A DNA stretch of 64,000 bases from Trema orientale. Lineage: Eukaryota > Streptophyta > Magnoliopsida > Rosales > Cannabaceae. The notes below the pieces were generated by a model that was given only the letters and a program-made list of their open reading frames with translations, was not told the DNA's origin and made no database searches. Made by a program: the position numbers and the translations under genes. The first letter of the stretch is position 1; every line of letters begins with the position of its first letter. Of the stretch, positions 25,201 to 36,031 are shown in pieces. Location of the stretch: positions 1,201,203 through 1,265,202 of the forward strand of contig JXTC01000004.1 of assembly GCA_002914845.1 (NCBI GenBank). Reading direction: 5' to 3'.

Positions 25201-26525
25201 ATGTTTATGGAACCTCCTTTTCTGTTATTTGGTTGGTGAATCTTGTAGGGGGCTCCATGTTAAACATATTGAACCACTTATAGTATATGTTATTTTATTT
25301 TATTTTCTCTTTTTGATGCAACAAATTAACTAATAGATATAACTTCAACACAATTGTTCCAGGTAGAGTAGCTTTCTTAAATTTTTGGAGTATACAATAA
25401 GACTCTGTCCATATATTTCATATCCATATATGGTATAGGTTATGTAAAACAGAGATTCCTCTATTATTTTCTATAAAACTAATCTTTCATGGGGCAAGAA
25501 TATAATCTTAGGTCTGGTCACACCCTCATATACAAAACGACACCTTTATAGGGTATATAATAAGAGGCATTGTCCAAATAAATTTGTTACATTGAGGGTA
25601 AATATGCATCATACTCGCATGTTAATAAGCCTCTATACATTAGGCTAACATACAAGCTTTCTAAAGAGAAGCTTTACGTATGCATTTTGTTTCCTTAAAT
25701 AAAAAAATAAAAAAATAAAAAAAATTAAAAGAAAAGGAGAAAAGAAAAAATATGGAGCAATATATATAATTCTAGGCTAGCCAACGCTTAGATTCTCTGA
25801 TCACTAAGTACCTTATAAATAATAAATAATTAAATTTCACCGTAATGTTACCAAAAATTGTACTGGCACATGGAGACAAACCGAAGAAAGTTGGAAGACC
25901 AATAGACCATGCTTTGCATTAGAGACGAAATAAGGCTTGGAAAACTGACCTGAGTACTTCGAATTTGACGCAAAATGACTGTTTTGTTAGTCTTTTTCAA
26001 ATTAACAATTCTAGTAATTATGATTTTTTTTTACGACTAGTCTATAATAACAAAATTGTGTGACCTTTCGTTATACATAGTCATAAAATACTAAAATATT
26101 ATTAAAAAATATTTTTCAAAGCACTCCTAAAAAAGTTATTTCGGTCAAAATTACTAATATTTATGTCAGTCTCCCACTTATCCAACTCAGCCCATTTTCT
26201 GAAACTAAGTTATATGGACCAGGCCTTCTAAGGCAGTTGCTACCTGGGTATCGCCGTATCGGCTTTACTTCTCAATTAGATGGGCCAGGCCGAGTTCACC
26301 ATTCAGGTTAAATACTTTCCCTAGTCCATACTCCCTATATATAAAGCTTCAAATAACAATCCGAACATCTTGATTATGATTTTTCAGTTTGGAATCACAA
26401 CAAAGAGAAAATTGATAATTTGTAATATAATATCTACAGTTCAAATTGTATGGCTGAGTTCGGATCTGTATTGCTTTAAAGCTTCTTTCAAGGGCCATAG
26501 TACTTGATTTGGAAATTGTAGAAGA
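22220..26525. other. Intergenic, no gene seen
   Basis: About 4.3 kb of AT-rich DNA. It holds simple repeats only: (GA)n at about 22519-22538, a TTAA/ATTA run at 22585-22615 and (TA)n at about 24136-24165. Two related words, 'aggtaaaagataa(g/c)cctttt' followed by 'ttaatgttactatagttaact', occur at about 22249 and 22391, a diverged 140-bp direct duplication. Confidence 0.55.
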
Positions 26526-26529
26526 AGAA

Positions 26530-27870
26530 AAGAGTTGGGCTACGTTTGATAAGACCGAAAAGGGAGAGCAAAGAAATGGTATGGGAGAAAAGTGAAGCGA
26601 AAGTAAGAAAAAAAAAATGAATATTTGGTAGGAAGGGAAAATGAAGGATCGAGAAAATTCGAGGGAAAAAAATGGTGGGCACACACAAATATTTTTTCCT
26701 TTTGCTAGATTTGATAGAGAAATAAGAAAGTAAGAGGGAAAGAAAGATTAGGAATGACCGAGTGAGATAAATTAGGAAAATTCTAGTGTAGGAGGAGCAA
26801 AAACCCTCTTATACATAAGATGAGTTTTTTTCTAATAGGATGGTTTATAGGAGATTTTATTTTGATAAAAAATTTTATAAGATGCTCATTAACACACAGG
26901 ACTATATCCATATACTTCATTTTTCAAGGATCTATTTATTAAAAAAAAAAAAAGCACCATAGTAACTGATATCACCAATAAAGTAGGCACGTTTAAAGAC
27001 TTATTAGTAATCTAAATTTGAAAAAACCAGTTTTGTGGGCTGGATAAAAAAAAAAAATCAAGTTTAATTAATGGGAAGTTATAGATTCAGTAAGAGGAAA
27101 GTTAAGTGGGACTATGGAAGGGGTTGGGTTCATAACACAATAGCTGTTCATCTTCATTTATGATTGGCATATAATATCTTCTCTTCATTTAGTTTGTGAA
27201 GGTAAGATTTTACTAACAACTTTTTGAAAATCCAATAAGTGTTTCGTGTTAACTTTTTGACATTTTTTTTCCTGAGGTTTTGCGTATTTTTTTTAATGAA
27301 ATCGTGGGTTAATTTTTTTAGTATGTGTATTTTTTTATTTTAAAAATAAATCCTAAAAAATAGGAAGGCTGCAGGATACATGATTATGTGTAATGAGCAT
27401 ATTATATGATTTTTTTTTTCAAAAGTAGATCTTTTATAAGCCGTCCGATTAGAAAAAATATCTCTCCTATATGTAAGAGAGTTTTTGCCCTTCCTGCACT
27501 AGAACTCCCCAAATTATATAAGATGAAAAGTAAAGTATGTATCCTCTATGGTTATTCAGTATGTAGGAAAGAAAGAAAACTACTCCAACTTAAAATGACT
27601 ATTTTACTCTCTTTATTAAAATTTTTAAATTAGTGTCTAAAGTTATTTTAACAAATTTATTTTCATAAGTTAGTAAATAACTTTTTCTTTCGATTTTTTT
27701 CTCTATTTTCAGGGGAAAAATATTTGTGTGAACCCACTTTTTTTTCTCCCCTTTTCTCTTTTATTCTCTTTTTCCTTATACAAAAGAATTCAATTTTCTA
27801 ATTTTCCTCCACTTTTTCCTCAAAAAACTTTTTCTTCTTCTCTCCTTTCATTTTCACCAAACAAAGAATT
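26530..27870. mobile_element. Miniature element of the 'CTATGTTTGGTAG' family, interrupted by another element
   Basis: The left end (gggctacgtttgataagacc, then purine-rich) and right end (pyrimidine-rich, then caccaaacaaag) match the ends of the better preserved copies at 31821-32175 and 37286-37704. The middle holds a separate inverted-repeat element (26775-27510). The sequence around 27595-27640 matches, in reverse, an internal block of the family ('aaaatagtcattttaaaata'). Short frames through the pyrimidine-rich arms are not genes. Confidence 0.4.
26775..27510. mobile_element. Non-autonomous element with long (~85 bp) terminal inverted repeats
   Basis: The left end ggaaaattctagtgtaggag and the reverse complement of the right end (ggggagttctagtgcaggaa) stay alignable for about 85 bp, including 'gcaaaaac(c/t)ctctta' and 'ttttttctaat(a/c)gga'. 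A direct AAATTA flanks both sides (26769-26774 and 27511-27516). Long TIRs point towards a Mutator-like origin, but the usual 9-bp duplication is not intact. There is no coding capacity. Confidence 0.6.
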
Positions 27871-28536
27871 GGGAGAAAAAAGGAAACAAATATTATTTAC
27901 TAATGTGTGAAAGTTAATTTACTAAAAGAGGAAATTGCGGCGAGAGCCTCATTTTTTAGTCAAAATTTACACTTAAATGTCCAGTCTTTTTTTTTATGAT
28001 GGCAATGGTACTTATCATCTAAATTTTGTAACAACTGTCTATTTTCACCGTTAAGTGTCACCTCAGAGGACACGTGTCATCTTATGAGTTATTATGCTTT
28101 TTTTTAAAACGTAAAAAAATTATGAAGAATCTGGAAAATGAAAATAAATGAAATAAAATCAAGACAAAAAAAAAAAAGAAAAACCTGATTAGTTGGCAAT
28201 TTGAAAACAATAATTTTGAAAAATTAGTTTGGATTTATTCGATTGGAAAAGTCATATCCATAACTTAAATTATTTGTTATTGAGATATTGATTGGTTTAG
28301 TAGTTCTGAGATTGAAAATATGTCTTCTTTATATGAAAAAAGAAATAAAAATTAACTATGGGTCCTCTTCTTCCAATCTTCCTCATCCTCACTACCTATT
28401 TTCCGCAATTTACGAATACCCAATTTCTCTTCTTCTCGTCTTCCTCTATTCCATTTTTCAATACCAAATGAATACCAAATACGAATTTAAGTCTAAAGAA
28501 ATTTGGTCACTCTTAATTGTATGAACCGAACATGTT

Positions 28537-29997
28537 GGAAGGATATCTTCCACAAAGCAGTAGGTCTGTCCGCTATTTGTCCACCCGATACTCTCATTCC
28601 TAGTAGATTTGGCTTTAGGTACTCTCATTCCCTAAAGTGACGTCCCCAAGATTTGAATCTATGACCTCTTAATCAAGAGGTAACCTGGTAGCCACCATAT
28701 CAATTTATTGGAAGGAGATTACTCAAAGTGGTGGGCCCACCCACTACTTATCTAATAGTACTTCATTCTCATTGGGTTTGACTTTGGGTACTCTCATTCC
28801 CCAAAGTGACGTCCCCAGGATTTGAACCCATGACCTCTCAATCCAGAGGTATCTTGGTAACTACCACTCCAATGGCGTGGTAGATACTAGGATACTTCTT
28901 GATCAAGAGGTCATGGGTTCAAATCCTGGGGAACATCACTTTGGAGAATGAGAATACCCAAAACTAAACCCAATGGGAATGAGAGTACCATTAAATAAAT
29001 AGCGGGCATGCCTATTGTTTTGAGAAAATGTTCTTTTAACAAAAACGCTAACGTTTTTGTGACGGAGGGCTCTCCTGTCATCTGTCCACCTAGTACTCTC
29101 ATTCCCAGTGGATTTGGACTTCGGTACTCTCATTCCCCAAGGTAGCGTTCCCAGGATTTAAACTCATGACCTCTTGAACAAGAGGTATCCTGGTAGCCAC
29201 CATACCATTGGAGCGGTAGTTACTAGGATACCTCTTAATCAAGAAATCATAAGTTCAAATCCTGGAGATGTCACTTTGGGAAATGAGAGTACCCAAAGCC
29301 AAACCCAATAAGAATAAAAGTACCATTGGATAAATAGCAGTGGGCCCACTGCTTTGAAGAAGCTGTTCTTCTAACAAAAAACGCTGACGTTTTTGTGACG
29401 GGAAGCCCGCCTGTCATTTGTCCACCTGGTATTCTCATTCCCAGTGGATTTGGCCTTGGGTACTCTCATTCTCCAAGATAGCATTTCTAGGATTTGAACT
29501 CATGATATCTTGATCAAAGAAGTATCTTGATAGCCACCACTTGATCAAGAGGCCATGGGTTCAAATCTTAAAGACGTCACTTTGAAGAATAAGAGTACCC
29601 AAAGCCAAACCAATGAGAATGAGAGTACCATTGGACAAATAGCGGGTGGACCCACCACTTTGAGGAAACTATTCTTCCAATAAAAAATGCTGACATTTTT
29701 GTGACGGGGGCCCGCCTCTCATTTGTCCACCTGGTACTCTTATTCCCAGTAGATTTGGCCTTGGGTATTCTCATTCCTCAAGATAGCGTCCCCAGGATTT
29801 AAACTCATGATATCTTGAACAAGAAGTATCCTATTAACTACCACTCATGGCTACCAGGATACCTCTTGATTAAGAGGTCATAGGTTCAAATCTTTAGGAT
29901 GTCACTTTGGGGAATGAGAGTACCCAATACCAAACACAATAGGAATGAGAGTACCACTAGACAAATCGCGAGTGGACCCACCACTTTGAGGAAGTTG
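28537..29997. repeat. Tandem array of palindromic ~310-340-bp units with tRNA box-B-like motifs
   Basis: Two complementary half-units alternate. Five halves carry 'ggatttgaacccatgacctc' or close variants (about 28648, 28820, 29153, 29490, 29795). Four carry the reverse, 'gaggtcatgggttcaaatcc' (about 28905, 29241, 29548, 29871). Each pair is joined by short links such as 'aaacgctgacgtttttgtgacgg' (29042, 29378, 29687; spacing about 336 and 307 bp). The halves also share 'ggtactctcattcccc' / 'ggggaatgagagtaccc'. 'GGTTCAAATCC' resembles RNA polymerase III box B, so the half-unit may derive from a tRNA-related SINE. Transcripts would fold into long hairpins. There is no protein gene. Confidence 0.75.
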
Positions 29998-29999
29998 CT

Positions 30000-31367
30000 T
30001 CCAACACAACAATCTCAATATCATCAGGTAATGAAAAAGAAAAAAATGAACCCAAAGAAGAAAAATGAGAAAAGAGGAGGATATATGGGATTAAAATCTG
30101 GGTATAGAATGCTAGAGAGCCAATATTTGTACACAGTGAAGTTTCCACCTTAGACCTAGATTGTCTGAACATTTTGTTATTATTGGATAGGATCATCACT
30201 GTCAGCGAAATGCAAGGATCGGTTGTCGCTAAAGGTATGGGTAGTTGTCGTTGCTGTCACCATCACCATCACCATCAAAAGCCCAGATTTGAAGCCTTGA
30301 GTTTTACTCACCGCCGACGTGCAATGGTGATTTAAGGAAAGAAGGCCAAGATTAGAGAATAATAGATTGGTAAGAGAGAGGGAGTTGGGAAAAAGGTGGT
30401 GGTGTGCTGCCAAAATGATTATTTCATTGGGTTAAGGGAGAAGAGTCTTGGTTCTCGGTTTGGGAACCAACAACAGAGAGCATAGAATGTTTAGGGTATT
30501 AGGGTTTTTTTTATATTAAAAGAACTCCAATTTTTATTTATTTGTTTCTGGAAAATTAAAAATAGTTAAATTCTTTTTTATTGAGTTTTTTATTTTAAAA
30601 ATGACATAATACCCCGTAGGGTAACACGTGACCTTTGAGGTGGCACTTAACAGAATAAATAGAAGATTACTACAAAATTTGGACAGAACGTAGGAAAAAA
30701 AAGACTAGATATATAAGTGTAAATTTCGACTAAGAAAATAGATTTTCGCTGCAATTTCTTCTTACTAAAACAATCTTATACACTAATTTTAAAACTTTAA
30801 TAAAGATGGTAAAATAGTCATTTTAAAATATAGATAATATTTAAATAAAAAGCCCCATGACTTTTAGCATTTTATTAAAAAACTCACACTTTTTCACTAA
30901 TATGAAATAAAACTATTTATTTGTATTTTTCTATCAAATCTCACTAGATCTACATGTATAATCAAAATTGGAGTTAAAATTGTTAAAATCGGCTACTTCA
31001 AAATTTTAAAATTAAATAACAAAATTCAAAAAAAAAAAGAAGAATTTTTTTTTAAAGAAATTGTTAATGTTAAGACTTCTGGCTGTTTTTATAAATGCCA
31101 ATAGACAATTTAAATAATAAAGACATTTTTGCAATTATTTTATAATTTTAACTATATACGTGAATCCGATGAGATTCAATTGAAAAACACAAATAGAACG
31201 TTTTATTTGATATTAATGAAAAATGCGTGAGATTTTTTTTGGGCTAAAAATCTAAAAGTGGTGGGTTTTTTTTTTTCTTTATGATATTATCCCTTTTCAA
31301 ATGAAGTAGTTTGTTCATCTTCACATATTAAAAATCTATAGATGAAAAATACTTTCATTTCTATCTT
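30000..31367. other. Intergenic, repeat-derived, no gene seen
   Basis: A minus-strand open frame at 30180-30413 is a low-complexity Ser/Leu/Thr/His-rich sequence without a domain and is not called. The stretch at about 30775-30840 ('aaaatagtcattttaaaata' context) matches an internal block of the CTATGTTTGGTAG miniature family. Confidence 0.5.
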
Positions 31368-31740
31368 TGACAGAGCCAATCCGCCCTCCCCCCCAATTTT
31401 TTTAAAAATATTTTTACAATAGTTTTATTTAAAAATTTCAGTTTTATCCTTAATTTGCCCTCCTGAATTTTTATAATTATAGTTTTTGCCCTCTTTTTAT
31501 AAATAAAATTCAATAATACTCTTAATATGACCCATAATTTTTTGTAAAATTTTTAAACTTTACTTATATTATTTTAAAATACTAAATTTTGCCCATACTT
31601 TGGATATTTTTTCTTTGTACTTACTTTAAATACTGTTTTTAATTCTATATTGGTCTATATTGACTAATGTGTTTCAAAATTAGCTAAAAACATTTTAGTA
31701 TACCCCCTCTCCCCCATTAAGAAATTTCCTGGCTCCGTCA
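31368..31740. mobile_element. Small TIR element nested in another miniature element
   Basis: The ends read TGACAGAGCC and GGCTCCGTCA, inverted repeats of 10 bp with one mismatch. The flanks CTATCTT (31361-31367) and CTATTTT (31741-31747) look like a diverged target duplication. Outside, the pyrimidine-rich sequence continues as in the right arm of the CTATGTTTGGTAG family, so that copy was split by this insertion. The GGAGCC terminus recurs in the larger element at 47685-48710. Confidence 0.55.
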
Positions 31741-31820
31741 CTATTTTCCATCCAATATATTTTCTTCTCCTCCTAAGTTTTCTTTCCCTCCTACTTTCTT
31801 TCCTCTCAACCAAAATATAT

Positions 31821-32175
31821 GGACTATATTTGGCAAGAGGGAAAAGAGATAAAAAAGAAACGATAAAAGGGAAAATGTGAGAGAAAATATAATTTTAGAT
31901 TATTTGGTAGGAAGAAAAAGTGGGAGGAAGAGAAAAAGGAGACAAAAAAGAATTTTTAGCTAATAAAAGTAATGAATTTACCAAATTACCATTACATACC
32001 AATTTTTAAAATCATTATATGTTGGTGAATTGTCATTTTAAAATAAATCAATTTTTTTCCTCCCTACATACTAAACAACTATATAAGAAATATATATTTT
32101 TTCATCCTACACATTTTCTCTCTTTCCTATTTTTTTCATCCCTCTTATTTTATTTTCTCTCTACCAAACATAGCC
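31821..32175. mobile_element. Miniature element, CTATGTTTGGTAG family
   Basis: The left terminus is ggactatatttggcaagagg and the right is ctctaccaaacatagcc, forming inverted repeats with purine-rich and pyrimidine-rich arms. It shares the internal block 'tcattttaaaat' and 'cctccctacatactaaacaac' with the copy at 37286-37704. The ends resemble hAT-type miniature elements; the 8-bp duplication is not clear. Confidence 0.65.
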
Positions 32176-32557
32176 TCAACGTGGGTTAATGAAATTGCAT
32201 TGTCCTCTTTATTTCTCAATAAACGAAAAAATACATGTACTTTCAACTTATATACAAACGTCATTTCTCTATAAATTTCTATTGATAAAATAGTACTTTT
32301 TTATTTTCATTTATTTTTACATTTTGTGATGGATAAGTAACTAAAAACTAATGTAGTAAGTGCCTTCTAAGACAAACGATGGAGTAAAATTCTGTCATAT
32401 AAGTTATTTTTGGCTATTATTATAATTGATCACGAAAAGTATAATTGAGCCAAAGGAGTTTATCACCCCTCTCTATTACGATAAATTGGAAAGAATTAGT
32501 AAAAAAAAAAGAAAAGGAAAATAATCCAAATTATAAGAAAAAAGAGGCCAAAGACTT

Positions 32558-33860
32558 AGGTAGTGTTTGGTTGGAGGTAATAGACAAAGGAATGGAATAG
32601 AGTGGAATGAATAATACTCATTCCATAGTTTTGCTTTTTAACTATGAAAAAGTCATTCCTTTGGAATAATAATTCATCTATTTGATGGAATTGTCTTTCC
32701 TAAACTAAACTAGTGGAAAGATTATTCCATTCCACCTCTAATTTTATTATGCCATATTTGTCCCTTTTTTATCAACAAAATTTGGAATACCAATGTCTAC
32801 TATACACTTTCATATTTTGTATGATATTAAAATAACATATCAACCATTCGAAAGGCTAAGTAAAATATAGCACGGAAATTAGCCCCTCTCTCTACTTGCA
32901 TTTTTTTCCAACAAAAAAATCAGCGCCACCCCACTTGGAGGCCGAAGAGGGGGTTTTTCCTTCTCCTTCTCTTTCTTTGGCCTTATCTCCTCACTCTCTT
33001 CTTCCTCCTCCTCTTTGCTTCTTTTTTCTTTTTCTTTTTCAGTTTTAATAAGTCCAGATCTAGATCTGGTTCATAGTACCACCTTTTGTGTGGATTTTAG
33101 TCCGGTCCAGATCTTAAATATGAGATTTCTTCTCAGATCTAGATCTGTTTAGTGGTCAGTTTTTGTTTTGTTTTCTTTTCCACGGGCATGGATCTCAATT
33201 GGTGCTGGCCACATATAGTCTACCCTGCCAAGAATGCAGCTAGGAACAAGTGTTGAAGGCAATAGATTACTGGTGGTCCTCGTTATCTCTATCTCTTGAA
33301 GAATTAGGGTAACCCACACATTTGTTCGTAGTTGTGTTTGTAATCCATTTTTCGTCTCCTTTCTTTGATGAGTTTGAAATTGTAATCCTTATGCTTACAT
33401 TGTAATTTGAAGCTTTTGCTTCAATTAATGATATTCCCTTGAGGAGCCCGTTTATATAAAAAAAAAAAAGAAAATAATAACACATCAACTCGTATACGGG
33501 TTGATGTATTATTCAGGCTTTTTGAAAATGACACATCAACCTCTATACGGGTTGATGTGTTATTTTTCTGAAAATAACACATCAGACCATATCAAAAAAA
33601 ATCCTGTATAACACATCACACCGCATACAGTTTAATGTGTTATTCTATCTTTAAATTTTTTTTTAAAGAATTTTTTATTACAAAAAATACATAAATAAAT
33701 AAATGAATCAATTTTTGTACTATTTTAATATTTGTACTAATTTTCTAATAGTAAGGGTATTTTTTATCTATACAATGTTAATTTCATTCCATTCTATAAT
33801 AAACCAAACATAATAATCCTTACTCAGATACTGATTCCTACATGTTGACCAAACAACTCA
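32558..33860. mobile_element. Composite miniature element region (GTTTGGTT ends) with an internal retroposed insert
   Basis: The left end 'agtgtttggttggaggtaat' leads into 'ggaatgga' words. Matching inverted words (cattccattctataataaaccaaac) occur at about 33785-33812, and again 'gaccaaacaactcaatt' at about 33847. Between them, about 32930-33471 reads like the 3' end of a transcript: 'ttgtaatttgaagcttttgcttcaattaatgatattccc' is split by no intron and is followed by 11 or more A residues at 33459-33470. That suggests a 5'-truncated poly-A retroposon inserted in the miniature element. Exact borders are uncertain. Confidence 0.35.
33475..33645. repeat. Series of ~38-bp palindromes centred on CGTATACG
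   Basis: Unit 1 (33475-33513) reads aacacatcaact-CGTATACG-ggttgatgtatt, a near-perfect palindrome. Unit 2 (about 33527-33565) repeats it with one arm change. A half unit (about 33572-33590) and a more diverged unit (about 33607-33645) follow. Spacers are 14-40 bp. The units are too regular to be chance in an AT-rich background. Their function is unknown. Confidence 0.8.
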
Positions 33861-34068
33861 ATTAATTTTCTTTTTCATTCTATTCCTACTCTCATTCCAT
33901 TCCTATTACCATTCTCATTCTTTTTTTCATTTTTGTTTAACAACAAAATGCCACCTTATATAATAAAGAATGTCAACTAATGACCCTAGAAAACATGATG
34001 TCTCCTGATAACTCAAAGATCATATTTTCATTATTTTATGCTACCTCTATTAACAAATATATATATAT

Positions 34069-34317
34069 GGGCACCAATCCAGTAGGTATTTTTTTTTTTT
34101 TACTAATGCATAAGTATCAATTTGGCCAATAAAATTTTTTTTTGTATATTTTTTTTATATTAAAAAACAAGAGAGAGAAATAGTATTAATGATGCACGTC
34201 TTTTCATGCACATCATCATAGTCGTTGGATCACCATTAGATGATGATCCAACGGTTAAAAAAAAATACCTACACATAGGTAAAAAAATATATATATATAT
34301 ATACTGGATTGGCAACC
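34069..34317. mobile_element. Miniature inverted-repeat element flanked by (TA)n (copy 3)
   Basis: The left end gggcaccaatccagtaggta and the reverse complement of the right end (ggttgccaatccagta) are inverted repeats. Both sides are (TA)n (34055-34068 and 34318-34330). The inside holds 'cgttggatca' and 'tgatccaacgg' as an inner inverted repeat. It is the same family as 21738-21939 and 21969-22202. Confidence 0.7.
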
Positions 34318-34605
34318 TATATATATATATGCAACAAGTGGAAAGTATGATCTGAAAATACCGAGGAGCATGAGCAGCTACATTTTCCATTTTCTAAGAC
34401 AATCTCAAACTGTACCACCCAAATAGAAAAAGAAAAGGAACCTTAATTTTGGTGTCACATTTTTTTTGTTATTTCCTTTGTATTTCAATTACACAAACCT
34501 ATTTGCCATGTGTTTTATTAATTTAATGGCATATGATGTTTTAATTATGAACTTTAATAGTTATAAAGCTTTCTTATGGAATTTTATTTAGACTGTATAA
34601 AATAT

Positions 34606-34777
34606 GGGGATGGCTACGGTAGGGGCATCCCTACGTAGGGTCATGCCTTAATTATCGTTGGATGGGAATCTGTGGGGAATAACGGGAATCTGTGGAGAAT
34701 CTATTTATATACAGATTCTCATCCAACGGTGAATAGACAGGGCCCTACGTAGGAGCGCCTCTACTGTAGACGCGCCC
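34606..34777. mobile_element. Mutator-like miniature element with 9-bp target duplication
   Basis: The ends are ggggatggctacggtagggg and the reverse complement gggcgcgtctacagtagagg, followed on each side by CCTACGTAGGG, giving TIRs of about 40 bp. The perfect 9-bp repeat ATAAAATAT flanks it (34597-34605 and 34778-34786). An inner inverted repeat 'cgttggatgggaatctg' / 'cagattctcatccaacg' makes the whole 172 bp a near hairpin. No coding capacity. Confidence 0.85.
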
Positions 34778-34789
34778 ATAAAATATTAT

Positions 34790-36030
34790 TCACTATATAA
34801 CTTTGTTATATGATAGATTGGCAAATTTTTAACATTTTGTCAGTTTACAATTTAGTTTATACTGAATCATGTGAATTGAAAAAAATTGGTACACACAGGT
34901 GTCTAATAATACCTTACAATGGGGAAAAAAAAAACTCAACTACAAATATTAGTAAAAATAAATTTTTATTATCACGTCATACATCTAAAATTCATTAATT
35001 GCCTTTTTCTTTTTACAAATCCTGAAACATCTTATAACACCTTACCAACAATCAATTGGATGTATGAGCTTGGCTGCGTGTGAAAAATTTTAATCGCAAT
35101 TGAACAATGTTCAACTGCCTATCTCGGCCTTTTTGATCAAGTCTTGAAAAATTTTGACCACAGTTGAATCAATCCTGATGAAACTTCCTTCGTTATCTTT
35201 TGGATGCAGTCGAAAGGCAGGTAATGTTGGCATTTTTTCTTATACCTTAAAAAAAATAGTCAAAATTAATAATGCCAAAAAAGAAAGATTTGGTTTTAGG
35301 TATTTAAACAATAAATTCATCCAAAAACCACTGAAAAATCCTCTAATCGCCAAAGATATCTTTGAAAATTTCCCAAATTAGGGCAATTTCGCCTGTTATT
35401 ATCCTCTATTGCTTAAAATATATATTTTTTCATTTCATTTTCTTTGAGGTAGGCAGATATCGACATCAACGTACGGTGCCTCCTACTTTTTTTTAATATA
35501 TATAATATTTTCTCTGATAAGTTATTTTTTCCATTTTAAAATTAAAAGGTTGGTAGATGAGTCATAACTGGCAACCAATCACGGCGGCCTCTGCTAGTTT
35601 TATCCTCTTTTCCCTCGAAAGACACGATTCTTAAGCATCCCCTCTCGTACATATTTGCAAGCCGTCTCTGATCAAAAATAGCCTCTGTACGACGTCGTTT
35701 ACTAAACTCTCAACTTTTAGTCCGCCACGTGTCACTTCCACAGCCAAATCCATTTCAAATACACACACCAAATAATAAATACTCTTCCCCAAGTAGTAAA
35801 ACTAAGAACCAGTCTTGAAGTTTTAGCGAAAAAAAAAGAGAACCAGTCTTGAAGTTCGGAAACAGCTGGATTTTCGCAACACTCTCTGAGCTCTGGTCAG
35901 TGATCCCAATCCTCGAATTTAGAAATAAGTTTTGAAAACAAAAAACTCGAAATTGAAAACAAGTGTTTTTGAATTCTCATTTTTCTTTTTGGTGCTTTAG
36001 CTGTCCTCATTAAGGATTTTGGATATTCCT
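34790..36030. other. Intergenic and promoter region of the FQR1-like gene
   Basis: No gene is seen. A duplicated word 'gaaccagtcttgaagtt' occurs at about 35807 and 35841 in the probable promoter or leader. No convincing TATA box was identified. The 90 bp before the start codon are non-coding leader-like sequence. Confidence 0.5.
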
Positions 36031-36031
36031 G

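Noticed and set aside
26349..26688. Phe/Ser/Pro-rich minus-strand frames of about 110 codons
   Set aside because: They arise from the pyrimidine-rich arm of a miniature element.
28537..29997. True tRNA genes in the palindromic array
   Set aside because: Box-B-like words are present, but no tRNA fold with acceptor stem and anticodon arm could be built.
30180..30413. Minus-strand frame rich in Ser, Leu, Thr and His
   Set aside because: Low complexity, with no domain, in a repeat-derived region; no splice partners were seen.
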